A stretch of 64,000 nucleotides of DNA. It comes from Trichoplusia ni. Taxonomy: Eukaryota; Arthropoda; Insecta; Lepidoptera; Noctuidae. Positions 10,125 through 20,186 of the stretch are shown one piece after another. The DNA lies in the NCBI RefSeq assembly GCF_003590095.1, contig NC_039483.1, positions 11,036,001-11,100,000 on the forward strand, read 5' to 3'. Numbering within the stretch: the first letter of the stretch is position 1; every line of letters starts with the position of its first letter. Under the pieces are notes generated by a model. That model was not told the DNA's origin. It made no database searches and saw only the letters and a list, made by a program, of their open reading frames with translations. Made by a program: the position numbers and the translations under genes.

Positions 10125-12969
10125 AAATATAAACATTCTGCATCAAAATATTAATGGCCTCATTACTAAATTAGATGAGCTAAACGTACACTTATACTCA
10201 TTAAGTAAAAACAATATTGAAAATCCTATTGACATTTTATGCATTACCGAGCACAATATGACCCCGGAAGATACCAAAATACTTAAACTACACAATTTTA
10301 TTCTAGGAGATTTCTTTTCACGTAAAACCTGGAATGGGGGATCATGTATAATGATAAGAACAAACCACAAATTTAAAATTATTACAGAAGCTAGAGACTT
10401 AAGTATAACTAATGTTTTCGAATGTAGTGGTATTGAATTGACTGACCACAAAATTATAATATTATGCATTTATAGACCACCTAAAAATAAACGAGACATA
10501 ATGGATCTATTTTTTTCTAGGCTAACAGAATTATTAAGTAAAATATCGTACAGAAATAAAAAAGTTATATTATGTGGTGACTTTAATATAAACAGACTTG
10601 AGAAAAACAACATATCCAGACAATTTGAACAATTACTATCAAGCTTTAATCTAATATTGACAATAAATCAACCTACAAGACTAAATAGCATGACTTGTAT
10701 TGATAATATAGCACATAATATTAGAGGCTCAAAAACAAAAGTAGTGGAACTTTCACTCTCTGACCATACAGCACAATTATTGACTTGCCCAGTAAAGAAA
10801 AGTTACTACATCACACACTGGTATAAAAATAAACGTGACTATTCCGAAGAAAATATATTAAAATTTATAAATTGTATTCAAAATCTCAGCTTTTCCGAAT
10901 GCTACACTAGTGATGACCCTGAAAAAAACTTTGACACTTTTTATAGTTTATTTTGTCTTTTCTATGACTTATGTTTCCCAGATACATGTGTGAAAACACC
11001 AATTTCCAAGAAGCCTGCATGGTTAAGTAAGGGTATAAAAATATGCTCGAAACGAAAACGCCAATTATTGTGGAAGTATAGGTTGACGTCAAATCCTAAT
11101 GATAAAACAAAATTTAAAAACTTTTCAAAAAGATTTAGAATTATAATTAAAAAAACACAAAAGGCTCAAAACAGTTATTATATTAATTCAGCTACAAACA
11201 AGGGAAAGGCAATGTGGAAGATCATAAATAATAATAAAATAGTAACTCCAAAAGAAAATATTACACAAATAAAAGTAAAAGATCAACTAGTTACAAATCC
11301 TAAGGAAATAGCACAATTATTCAACAACTACTTCATTGATGAAATACAGTCTACTTCAACCTCTAGCGGCTCAGTTACAAAAACGTACAATACAAATTCA
11401 AATTCTATTTTTTTAAAGCCAACCAATCCACATGAAATAGATCAAATTATAAAAGGATTAAACAACACGAATAGTACAGGGTATGACAACATAAATACGA
11501 ACATTATAAAACGAGTGTCTAGTCACATAGCTCCAGTAATTAGTAACATTATCAATCAGTGTCTAGAACGAGGTGTTTTTCCTTCAAAATTGAAAATTAC
11601 GATCGTAAATCCATTATTTAAAAAAGAAGATAGAGAGGATATGCGTTTTTACAGACCGATTGCGTTAATACCAGTGATGGCAAAAATTTTCGAAAAGGTT
11701 ATATATAATAATTTATATAATTTCTTTGAACTCAATAACTTATTTACTAATGAACAATTTGGCTTTCGTAAAGGAAGATCCACCGGTGATGCTCTATTTA
11801 ATTTTCTTAAGAAAGTAATGACTGGATTGGATAGCAAGCAACAAATAACCGCTATTTTTATGGATATGACTAAGGCTTTTGACCATGTTGACCATAATAT
11901 CCTACTTAACAAATTAGAGAAATATGGGATAAGAGGGAATGCGTTGGAACTTATTAAGTCGTACTTAAGTGATCGTTTTCAAATAACACGAATAACGAAA
12001 ATAGAAATAGACACAAAATTCGAACGCATCTATATGTCGGACCCTAAACTTGTAAAATTTGGCGTTCCCCAAGGAAGTATCCTTGGGCCTCTTTTATTCG
12101 TTATATATATCAATGACCTACCAAGGTCTATAGACCAGGACATGATATTGTTTGCGGACGATAGCACGGCCATTTTTGCAGATACCGGTCAAGAAAATTT
12201 TGAAGCTCAGGTTAATAAATCTCTCGAAGATATTATAAACTGGCTAATAATTAATAATTTAAAAATAAATATTGATAAAACAAACTATATGTCCTTCACA
12301 AATAAAAATTCAAAATCAAATAAAATCAATGTTAATTATAAAGGTCATTCAATAAATCAGGTCAGTAACACTAAATTTCTAGGAGTCCATATCGACTCAA
12401 AACTTGACTGGAAAATGCATGTAGATGATGTCTGCAAAAAACTTAACCAGTATTCATATGCTCTCTATTTACTTCGAAGAATTGTAAATGAAAACGTATT
12501 ACTCAATGTTTATCATGCATATGTGGGTTCTACTCTAAAATATGGTATACTGTGTTGGGGTAACTCTACTAACAGAGAATTTGCATTCAGAGCCCAAAAA
12601 AAATGTATCCGAAGTATATGTGGGCATAAACAGACCGATTCATGCAGAACAGAATTCAGAAGACTAAAAATCTTAACCCTAGCGTCAATGTTTATATTGG
12701 AAGCAGCCTCAATCACAAAGCGAGATATCAGTAATTATGAGACTATGAGAAGTACAAGATATAAAAATGACCTTAAGGCAGCTAAGAGTAGAACAGTTAA
12801 GTTTAAATCATCCATATTTGGTATGGGTGTGAAAATTTATAATAAATTGCCAGACTTTATTAAAACCACTGAAACATTAGCTACTTTTAAATACAAACTT
12901 AAAAAACTACTGATACAGAAAGCATATTATACAATTAATGAATTCTTTAATGACAAATGTCTGGACTGA
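9967..12969 (+). CDS. LINE-A ORF2: AP endonuclease plus reverse transcriptase
   Basis: One open frame of 1000 codons; confident homology starts near codon 53 (about 10121), so the true start may lie upstream in another frame or be lost. The N-terminal domain is an apurinic-type endonuclease: HQNINGL, ITEHNMT, CIYRPP, CGDFNINR and LSDHTAQLL. The RT domain shows YRPIALIPV, FGFRKGRST, FMDMTKAFDHVDH, GVPQGSILGPLLF and the catalytic FADDSTAIF near residue 730. The C-terminal region has a KCIRSICGH segment typical of LINE RTs. Its role would be target-primed reverse transcription: the endonuclease nicks DNA and RT copies the RNA there. With no stop across 3 kb, this copy is young or well kept. Confidence 0.88.
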   Translation: MLINKILISIRWKGSALILLQCILTNVHKQKILKIQIIKMRVLLLIKIFFEYKNINILHQNINGLITKLDELNVHLYSLSKNNIENPIDILCITEHNMTPEDTKILKLHNFILGDFFSRKTWNGGSCIMIRTNHKFKIITEARDLSITNVFECSGIELTDHKIIILCIYRPPKNKRDIMDLFFSRLTELLSKISYRNKKVILCGDFNINRLEKNNISRQFEQLLSSFNLILTINQPTRLNSMTCIDNIAHNIRGSKTKVVELSLSDHTAQLLTCPVKKSYYITHWYKNKRDYSEENILKFINCIQNLSFSECYTSDDPEKNFDTFYSLFCLFYDLCFPDTCVKTPISKKPAWLSKGIKICSKRKRQLLWKYRLTSNPNDKTKFKNFSKRFRIIIKKTQKAQNSYYINSATNKGKAMWKIINNNKIVTPKENITQIKVKDQLVTNPKEIAQLFNNYFIDEIQSTSTSSGSVTKTYNTNSNSIFLKPTNPHEIDQIIKGLNNTNSTGYDNINTNIIKRVSSHIAPVISNIINQCLERGVFPSKLKITIVNPLFKKEDREDMRFYRPIALIPVMAKIFEKVIYNNLYNFFELNNLFTNEQFGFRKGRSTGDALFNFLKKVMTGLDSKQQITAIFMDMTKAFDHVDHNILLNKLEKYGIRGNALELIKSYLSDRFQITRITKIEIDTKFERIYMSDPKLVKFGVPQGSILGPLLFVIYINDLPRSIDQDMILFADDSTAIFADTGQENFEAQVNKSLEDIINWLIINNLKINIDKTNYMSFTNKNSKSNKINVNYKGHSINQVSNTKFLGVHIDSKLDWKMHVDDVCKKLNQYSYALYLLRRIVNENVLLNVYHAYVGSTLKYGILCWGNSTNREFAFRAQKKCIRSICGHKQTDSCRTEFRRLKILTLASMFILEAASITKRDISNYETMRSTRYKNDLKAAKSRTVKFKSSIFGMGVKIYNKLPDFIKTTETLATFKYKLKKLLIQKAYYTINEFFNDKCLD

Positions 12970-13431
12970 AATTTATTTAATGGTATTATGATAATGAAAA
13001 GTGTTAGTTATTGTTTAATGTATTTATCTGTAATGTAGTGGTAATGAATATTATATTGCCTTGACTATTTTGTACACTTGTCATGACGATTTATATTATT
13101 GTTATTTTTATTTATTCTATTTCTTTTTTTTTGACATCAATTAATTCAGTGACAAATGTTTTTGACTAAAATTTATTTAATATGACGTTAATGATGCAAT
13201 AATTATGACAAATACCAATTGATTTTCATACTTAATTTATTTTCTCTAATGGTTATTATGTTACTTTAATGATTTCATTTTGTTTTTCTTTTGACAAGTA
13301 ATTGTAAATTTTAAAGATTGTACACCACATGGGTATGTTACAGTGATACTTTGTTATAACACTAATTTTAAGAGCTGAATTTCCACCTGTGACAAACAAT
13401 AAATAAATCTTGAATCTTGAATCTTGAATCT

Positions 13432-14430
13432 TACATTGTCAAATCTGTGATGAATTATTTGACCACCGATACGATTACATTTCATACTTCAAATATTTAT
13501 TGCATTCATATGTCACGTACCAAAAATCAATCAATATGAACCTTGTAACACACAACAAACTTATAAAATAATGTCATTTACATTAGTGTAGTTAATAGTT
13601 TTGTATTTACTTCCCATAATAATATAAACAAAAATGAACGTAAGTATGCCTATTTGGCTGAAGTGTGGCCTACAACTATCGATATTATTAAGCATTTCTA
13701 AATTATATCGTTTATTATCATTTATAGAAATATTTATTTATACAATATAGCACCTAAATTTCATTAAGTATGTTATCGTAATCGTTGAGCACTCACTAAT
13801 TAAGTAAATTACAAAAGTGTGCGATTCTAAATATTATTCTAATTCCACATTTTTAAGTCAAAAACGTTTGATGGATTATATTAAGCTAGTATTTAATTTT
13901 ATTTTAAGTTAAACTGTGTCTTACATTAAGATTTATTTACGAGTACATACGATTACCTTATAAAAATTTCGTCTCAAATTGTAGCGACAGCGCGGCGCCG
14001 GTGTAGTATTGCGTCCAAATAAATTTGTTAAGGAGATGTTTACACTCGAGTGCCTAATTTGTAATATGTAACAAGCAATAATAATTCTTATGATCAGTGA
14101 GTACAGTGTTCAATATTAAATATAATAATTGATTGCTTTTACATTTGAAACGTAAATGTAAAATTAAATTCGTTACGATGATCGTTCCCTTATAATATTA
14201 GTGCATAAGTAGAGTCCTCAAGACGTTTTACAGCGCATTGTTAGTGCATCATTTCTTCATTGCTAATTGTGGATATCTTCTTAAGGCGTTAAGTATGTAA
14301 GTTCATAACTCTTAGACCCTAAGCATATAAGCCACCCAGCTGCAAAATACAGTTGTTATGCTCTATATATATTTTTATAAAAAAGTGTGTTTCGTTAATA
14401 GTTTACTTTACTTAAATTATCTTTTTTAGG
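13432..14430. other. AT-rich interval, no firm gene
   Basis: About 1 kb of AT-rich DNA after LINE-A. Directly after the LINE tail, 13431-13571 reads through on the plus strand and starts with a CxxC motif (CQICDELFDH), like the first half of a C2H2 zinc finger. It may be the remnant into which LINE-A inserted. A small ATG-AAC followed by a good splice donor (GTAAGT) lies at 13634-13645 and could be a first exon for the remnant at 14431. Neither is certain. Confidence 0.3.
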
Positions 14431-14689
14431 TCTTCAAATCCCTTCGATTCGGACGCTGGAGCGCCTTCAACATCGGCTAAGAAAAGGATTAATAAGGCAC
14501 TAAAACCCAAGAAGCAGCGTATTGGAAAGCCACAATAAAAACAAAACCATATATTGGGAAGTGACTCAGATTCAGAGCCTGACGCAACGGCAACAATCGA
14601 GAATAAAAGGCGTAAAATCAATTTCTTTCCCGATTCTGAGGTGAGTTAATTTATTTATTTACATAATATATTATTGGCCCATAAAAAAC

Positions 14690-15060
14690 AAATACGGTGG
14701 CATAGTGACTGAGCTATCAGCATTGACGCTACGCTTTACGGGTTTGATTCCTCTATGGAACAAATATTTGCATGATTTATAATAATTGTGTCTGGATCTA
14801 TGTGTATATGAGATTTGCGTTTGCAACCAACAGTAGGTATAGGAGTAATCCTAGCGGGACAACCTTATAATTAAATTCATAAATAAGTGGCAGCAAAACC
14901 ATATAATTTCGATATTTTATTTGCCGGATGGGTTCGATTCCCTATCCGGACTAAAAGATTTAGGGTTATCGAGGAAAGACGTGTTATCTTATAAATACAT
15001 TTTATTAATGTTTAAAATTTGTAGCAAAATCGTAAATTAATATGATTTTTGTAATGGTAT
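14690..15060 (+). repeat. tRNA-derived SINE sequence
   Basis: The segment begins GGTGGCATAGTGACTGAGC, like a tRNA A box, and carries a B-box-like GGTTTGATTCC at 14741-14751. A second B-box-like GGTTCGATTCC sits at 14931-14941 inside a CCGGATGGG...CCTATCCGG stem. The order of promoter boxes is that of a tRNA-derived SINE. Two overlapping or tandem SINE fragments are likely. Ends are approximate. Confidence 0.5.
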
Positions 15061-15072
15061 AGTCAAATATTA

Positions 15073-15152
15073 TGGTATATATATATATATATATTATATA
15101 TATATAGCATATATATATATCATATTTGACTATATATATATATATATTTCAT
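15073..15152. repeat. (TA)n microsatellite
   Basis: Long alternating TA runs, broken by GC at about 15108 and by a CATATTTGACTA spacer. The sequence is strongly self-complementary and could extrude as a cruciform. It is probably the tail or a by-product of the adjacent SINE. Confidence 0.85.
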
Positions 15153-15672
15153 CATGATATAATCAAACCAGCGCCAACATTAGGTTGAAACTGAACTATA
15201 TTTATTTATCTATAATTTCGTATGCTTAGTTAAGTATGTCTGTTTTTAATATTTACAGGATGATGAGCCCGAACCTGCCCGAGCATCAACATTAAAAAAT
15301 TATCTTTCGCGGCGTATAGCTTCTGGCAATACTCATCAAAGCGATCCCACCAGGCGCGGTGAGTACTACGTCGAAGTTCGCGTCTCGAACTGCCGCGAAC
15401 TAGAGGCAATTTCCACCAACCGATGGAAACACTCGCTAATCAGTTTTAAAACTGCAGTAAATGATAAAACACCGACGTGGAAAGCTGTTACTCAGCTTGT
15501 TTCCGCGGTAAAAGCGGACTATCAGAACATTCCACCTATTTTGTACCCATTTAAGGATGGTTAATTGATAACATGTTTATACACTGGTTTACTTATTATA
15601 TATATAATATCTACTTCGTTTTTATTTCAATATTTTTTATTGTTTAGAATTTTCATGTTTTTTATATAATTA

Positions 15673-16085
15673 AATGCATTGTTTCTCACAGGATCTACTT
15701 TGTAGATAAAGCTAAATAAAACTAAAAATCAAACCTAGACACAAAAATTAAACTTAAATGCAATGTTTCTTACAGGATCTACTTTGTAGATAAAGCTAAA
15801 TAAAACTAAAAATCAAACCTAGAAACAAAAAAATGAACTTAAATGCAATGTTTCTTACAGGATCTACTTTGTAGATAAAGCTAAATAAAACTAAAAATCA
15901 AACCTAGAAACAAAAATTAAACTTAAATGCAATGTTTCTTACAGGATCTACTTTGTAGATAAAGCTAAAAATCAAACCTAGAAACAAAAAATTAAACTTA
16001 AATGCAATGTTTCTCACAGGATCTACTTTGTAGATAAAGCTAAATAAAACTAAAAATCAAACCTAGAAACAAAAAATTGAACTTT
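15673..16085. repeat. Five ~84-bp tandem repeats upstream of Polinton polymerase
   Basis: Five direct copies of an 84-85 bp unit; the landmark GGATCT starts at 15691, 15775, 15860, 15944 and 16019. The fourth-to-fifth interval is 75 bp because of a small deletion. Each unit contains the short palindrome ATCTACTTTGTAGAT. The array ends about 40 bp before the polymerase start, so it could be a subterminal repeat block of Polinton 1 or part of its promoter. A clear Polinton terminal inverted repeat was not found. Confidence 0.9.
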
Positions 16086-16121
16086 ATATATAAATAAATA
16101 CATATAAAAAATATAAATAAA

Positions 16122-19100
16122 ATGTATTTCTGTCAACACTGTAATCAATACGTAAAAAAATATTCTTCTCATAAAAAGTCTAACATTCACAAATCCAATT
16201 GTTTGCTACAAACTAAATTTGACAATGTCCATATGATTGCTTGTGCCTTTAAAAACAAAATCGTCAGTTATAAAATAGATTCTCAAAAAAAATATATTTC
16301 ACCTGAATTCTTTTTAAATGATATTGCACGCATATGTTGTTATCTTATTAAAGAGAAATTGAAAGTACATACTTCATTAAAGGTCAATTTTGAACTGTAT
16401 GTTACATATACTTTACCTAAAAATAATGAATCATCTCTGAAATCTTTTAATACTAAATACGAAATAATATTGCAAAACACCGATTTACTATCCATATATA
16501 ATAGCTGTGCTGAGAAAATGATTTTGAAATGTTCAGAGTTTGAACTTTGCGAATCAGGTTGGACAATTGAGAGAATAAGTCATTTAGAAATAAATATCTT
16601 AAAATACAATCCTTTAAGAGCTGGTTCTTACATTCCATTACCTGAAAATATTCGCAAAACCAAATCTTGTCTAAATTTAGTTAATAAAGATGAACACTGT
16701 TTTTTATGGAGTGTGGTAGCTCATTTGTATCCGGCTAAGAATAATCAAAATAGGCTGACATCATACCCCATTATTCAAAAATTTTGAACACAACTAATAT
16801 GTCCTTTCCTCCAACTTTTACAGATATTAAATTATTTGAAAATCTAAATCCGAATTTGAGCGTAAACATTTATGGCTTAGATTCGAAAAATCAAGTGACA
16901 GGACCATTATATAAAACTTTAAAAAGAAAAATAATGCACGTTAACTTACTTTGTATTAATAATAAACATGGTAAAAATCATTACTGTTTAATAAAAAAGT
17001 TCGAGAAACTGGTACATAAACAATTAATTAAACATAAGTCCAAGAAACATTAATGTGATGAGTGTTTTTCATATTTTAATACTTCAGAAAAACTTTTAAA
17101 TCATAACTGTGCAAGAGTGAAAACTATACTACCTGAAGATAATACAACATTACATTTTTCAAATTTTGAAAGAACTCAAAGAATTCCTATAGTTATTTAC
17201 GGTGATTTTGAGAGTTTATTACGTGAATATTCGGACAAAAATAAAACAACAAGTGTTGAAAACATTCAAATTCACGAGGCAAGTTGCTTTGCATATTTTA
17301 TTTTTTGCCATTCTCAGCCCGAACTTAATAAATTTGTATCATACAGGGGGCCAGATTGTTCAAAAAAGTTTACTAAATCGATTACCAAAAATGTGAAAAG
17401 ATTATATAAAATAATGTCAGATCCAAAGCCCTTGATAATTAGTGAAGATGAGCTTAATTCTTTTAACAATGCAAAAAAATGTTATTTATGTAAAGAAACA
17501 TTCTGCGATACAGATATAATTGTTAAAGATCATGATCATTTCACAGGAAAATACAGGGGAGCAGCCCATAATAAATGTAATTTAAATGCTAAAACATGCC
17601 CATTCATACCAATAATATTTCACAACCTTTCAGGTTATGACTGTCATTTGTTTATAAAAGAACTTTCTACTATTTGTGGGCGCATAAATTTAATACCCAA
17701 AAATAAGGAAAAATATATTTCGTTCACAAAATTCATACCAGTCAATAGTAAAAACGTAGCTCAATTAAAATTTATTGACTCATTTAATTTTTTAAGTTCA
17801 AGCCTTGCTAATTTAGTGGAATCAATGAAATCAGAGGCCTTTCAAAGTCTGCAAAAGTTTTTCAAAAATGAGCACTTATTTAATTTAATTCGAAAAAAAG
17901 GTATTTACTGTTACGACTATATTGATTCATGGAATCGTTACGAAGAAAAAAAATTGCCAGATCAAACCAAATTTTATAATAATTTGACATCTGAAACTGT
18001 TTCCGATGAAAACTATAAACATGCGTTAAAAGTTTGGGATGCATTTAATATTACTAATTTAGGAGAGTATACAGATTTATATCTTAAATGTGACGTTCTC
18101 CTTTTATGAGATGTTTTCGAAAAATTTAGAGCTATGAGTTTGAAATATTACAACCTTGATCCATGTTATTATGTGTCTTCACCATCACTAAGTTGGGACG
18201 CTATGTTGTTATACACAAATATTAATTTAGACTTGATTTCAGATATTGAAATGTATCAAATGTTGGAAAAAGGTATAAGAGGAGGTCTTTCTCAATGTTC
18301 ACTTAGATATGCTTAAGCAAATAACATCCTTCTCCCCCATTATAACAGCAAAGAACCTAATAGTTATCTAGTTTATCTAGATTGTGTTAATTTATACGGC
18401 TTTGCAATGATGCAAAAATTACCAACGGGAAATTTTAAATTCTTGAATGAAAAACAAATAAATAAATTTGATATAATGAATGTTTCTGATGACAGTGATA
18501 GAGGATATATCCTCGAAGTAGATTTACATTATCCGTGTGACATTCATGATGACCATTCTGATTTACCATTTGCTGCTGAAAAATTTGTACCTCCGGGAAG
18601 TAAAAATTATAAACTAATTGCCAACTTGTATGACAAATGTCAATATGTGATTCATTACATTCATTTAAAAGAGTGTTTGAAACAGGGTCTTATTTTACTC
18701 AAGATTCATAGAATATTAACTTTTAATCAAAATACATTTTTAGCACCATATATCTCATTAAATACAACACTTCGTCAAAAAGCAAGCTCAGATTTTGAAA
18801 GAGACTTTTTTTAAAAGCAGAATAATTCTATTTTCGGAAAAACTATAGAAAACAAAAGAAAACAGGTTGACGTAAAATTAGTTAATGTATGGAAAGATGC
18901 TTCAAATAAAACTAACAAAGTGTGTGGAGCTGAAAAATATATCAGTGCCCCTAATTTCAAAAACATGTCAATGTTATCAGAGTCATTGGTTGCAATCCAG
19001 TTACAACAGACACAAATAATTCTAGATCGCCCGATTTATATTGGGTTTTCAATTTTAGAATTGGCCAAGAGTCATTTATATCATTTTCACTATTCTGTAA

Positions 19101-19612
19101 TGAAACATATTTATAAAAACTCTATCAAGCTTTGTTATACTGATACTGACAGTCTCTTGTATTTAATATACACTGATGACTTTTATAAAGACATGAAAAA
19201 GCATATTAAGTACTTCGACACAAGTAACTTTGAAAATGATAAATATGATATACCCCAAGTAAACAGTAAAATACCAGGATTTTTCAAGGTTGAAATGGGC
19301 GGTGATATCATATCTGAGTTTGTGGGCTTAAGAGCAAAATTGTACTGTATAGATTCTGTATCTACTTCAATAAGAAAAGCAAAGGGCATTAAAAAAACGG
19401 TTACAAATAAACTAAATATTAATAACTATAAAAGAGCTTTACAAAACAATGAACGCTTAAGAGAATGTATGTATATAATTAGGTCAAAAAATCATAGTAT
19501 ATTTACTCAAAAAATTAATAAACTTGTACTTAGCAGAGATGACGATAAAAGACAAATATTGGATGATGGTTGTAAGACTCTACCTTGGGGACATTATAAA
19601 ACTGTTTTTTAA
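16122..19612 (+). pseudogene. Polinton 1 protein-primed DNA polymerase B (broken)
   Basis: Family B DNA polymerase of the protein-primed type, which would replicate the linear element from its ends. The N terminus (16122) has a zinc-finger-like CQHCNQYVKK...H..H. A frameshift lies near 16770-16790; from there one frame runs to 19612, with in-frame stops at 17051-17053 (TAA), 18107-18109 (TGA), 18314-18316 (TAA) and 18812-18814 (TAA). Motifs in order are YGDFESLL (exonuclease I), DHDHFTGKYRGAAH (zinc-ligand-like), FHNLSGYDCHLFI (exonuclease II), LDCVNLYGFAM (palm motif A) and YTDTDSLLY (palm motif C). In motif A the residue after DC is V, where the copy at 60.7 kb has N. Five disruptions make it a decayed gene. 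About 1,160 codons is a normal length. Confidence 0.92.
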
Positions 19613-19867
19613 TACATGTTTTTTAATATGTAGATCTTATGAAGCAATGCATTTAAGTTTTGGCTTAAGGCTGTATGAGCAAAACATCATAATGTTTACT
19701 ATTACTAAACTTTAACTTTAAATGTATAAGGTTTTTTAATTCAATTGATATTCATTTATTCTTTAATACTTTTTATATAAAGCTATAACTAAACACAAAA
19801 ATTACTTTGAATTATGTATTGTGTAAAAGTGTACCTTGGCATGTAAGAAAGAATTATATTTTAATAA
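19613..19867. other. Polinton 1 spacer after polymerase
   Basis: AT-rich sequence between the polymerase stop and the LINE-B tail. No gene is seen. Its right end is the target into which LINE-B inserted. Confidence 0.5.
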
Positions 19868-20186
19868 ATGTATTATTTATTTATTTATTTAACAATTCAT
19901 GTACACGGAAAATTCACAAAAATATGGGATATGAAAATACATGTACAAAGGTACTGCTTATTTCTATAAGAAATCTCTTCCAGCAGACCTGCGAAAGGAG
20001 AAGAAAATTAGAAATATAGACATAGGTGCACAAATTTGCAAGAGAGAATAATAAGATAATAATATATACTGTGTATGTTAAAGGAAAAGAAATAGGAGAG
20101 CAAAGATAAGAATATAGATAATACATACTAGATAGTGACACGAGAAAAACAATATATAAAAAAAAAAAGAAACAAAACAACATAAA

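Larger units (their letters stand above)
9768..13431 (+). mobile_element. LINE-A: non-LTR retrotransposon with endonuclease and RT
   Basis: A plus-strand LINE whose left edge touches the gypsy LTR, so the gypsy may have inserted into it, or its 5' end may be truncated. Coding sequence runs to 12969. The 3' UTR (12970-13400) is AT-rich with no gene, and the tail at 13401-13431 is AAATAAAT followed by tandem TTGAATC units. Such TTGAATC tails occur in LINEs of the CR1/L2/Daphne assemblage, but I have not settled the clade. The 5' 330 bp (about 9790-10124) has a second open frame that may be the end of an upstream ORF. Confidence 0.85.
14431..15563 (+). pseudogene. Degenerate spliced coding remnant, unknown family
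   Basis: Two exon-like segments share one style. The first (about 14431-14640) follows a TTTTTTAG acceptor, encodes a Ser/Asp-rich, Lys-rich sequence (DSDAGAPSTSAKKR, SDSDSEPDA) and ends at a GTGAGT donor; it holds an in-frame TAA at about 14536-14538. The second (about 15260-15563) follows an acceptor-like TTTACAG, starts DDEPEPARAS, runs open for about 100 codons and ends at TAA. The second part includes RWKHSLISFKTAV and WKAVTQLVSAVKADY. I do not recognise the family. The intron between them contains SINE sequence and an AT microsatellite. It may be a host gene remnant or a spliced gene of Polinton 1, whose polymerase starts 560 bp downstream. The exon model is tentative. Confidence 0.4.

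Noticed and set aside
14741..14951. tRNA-like B boxes as tRNA genes
   Set aside because: Neither segment gives a full cloverleaf; position in an intron-like, repeat-rich stretch favours SINE fragments.
15673..16085. CRISPR-like array (regular repeats)
   Set aside because: Units are contiguous tandem copies without unique spacers, in a eukaryotic setting.
17051..18814. Regular recoding of stop codons in the Polinton polymerase
   Set aside because: Both TAA and TGA are involved, a frameshift is also present, and neighbouring Polinton genes show the same kind of damage. Decay is simpler.
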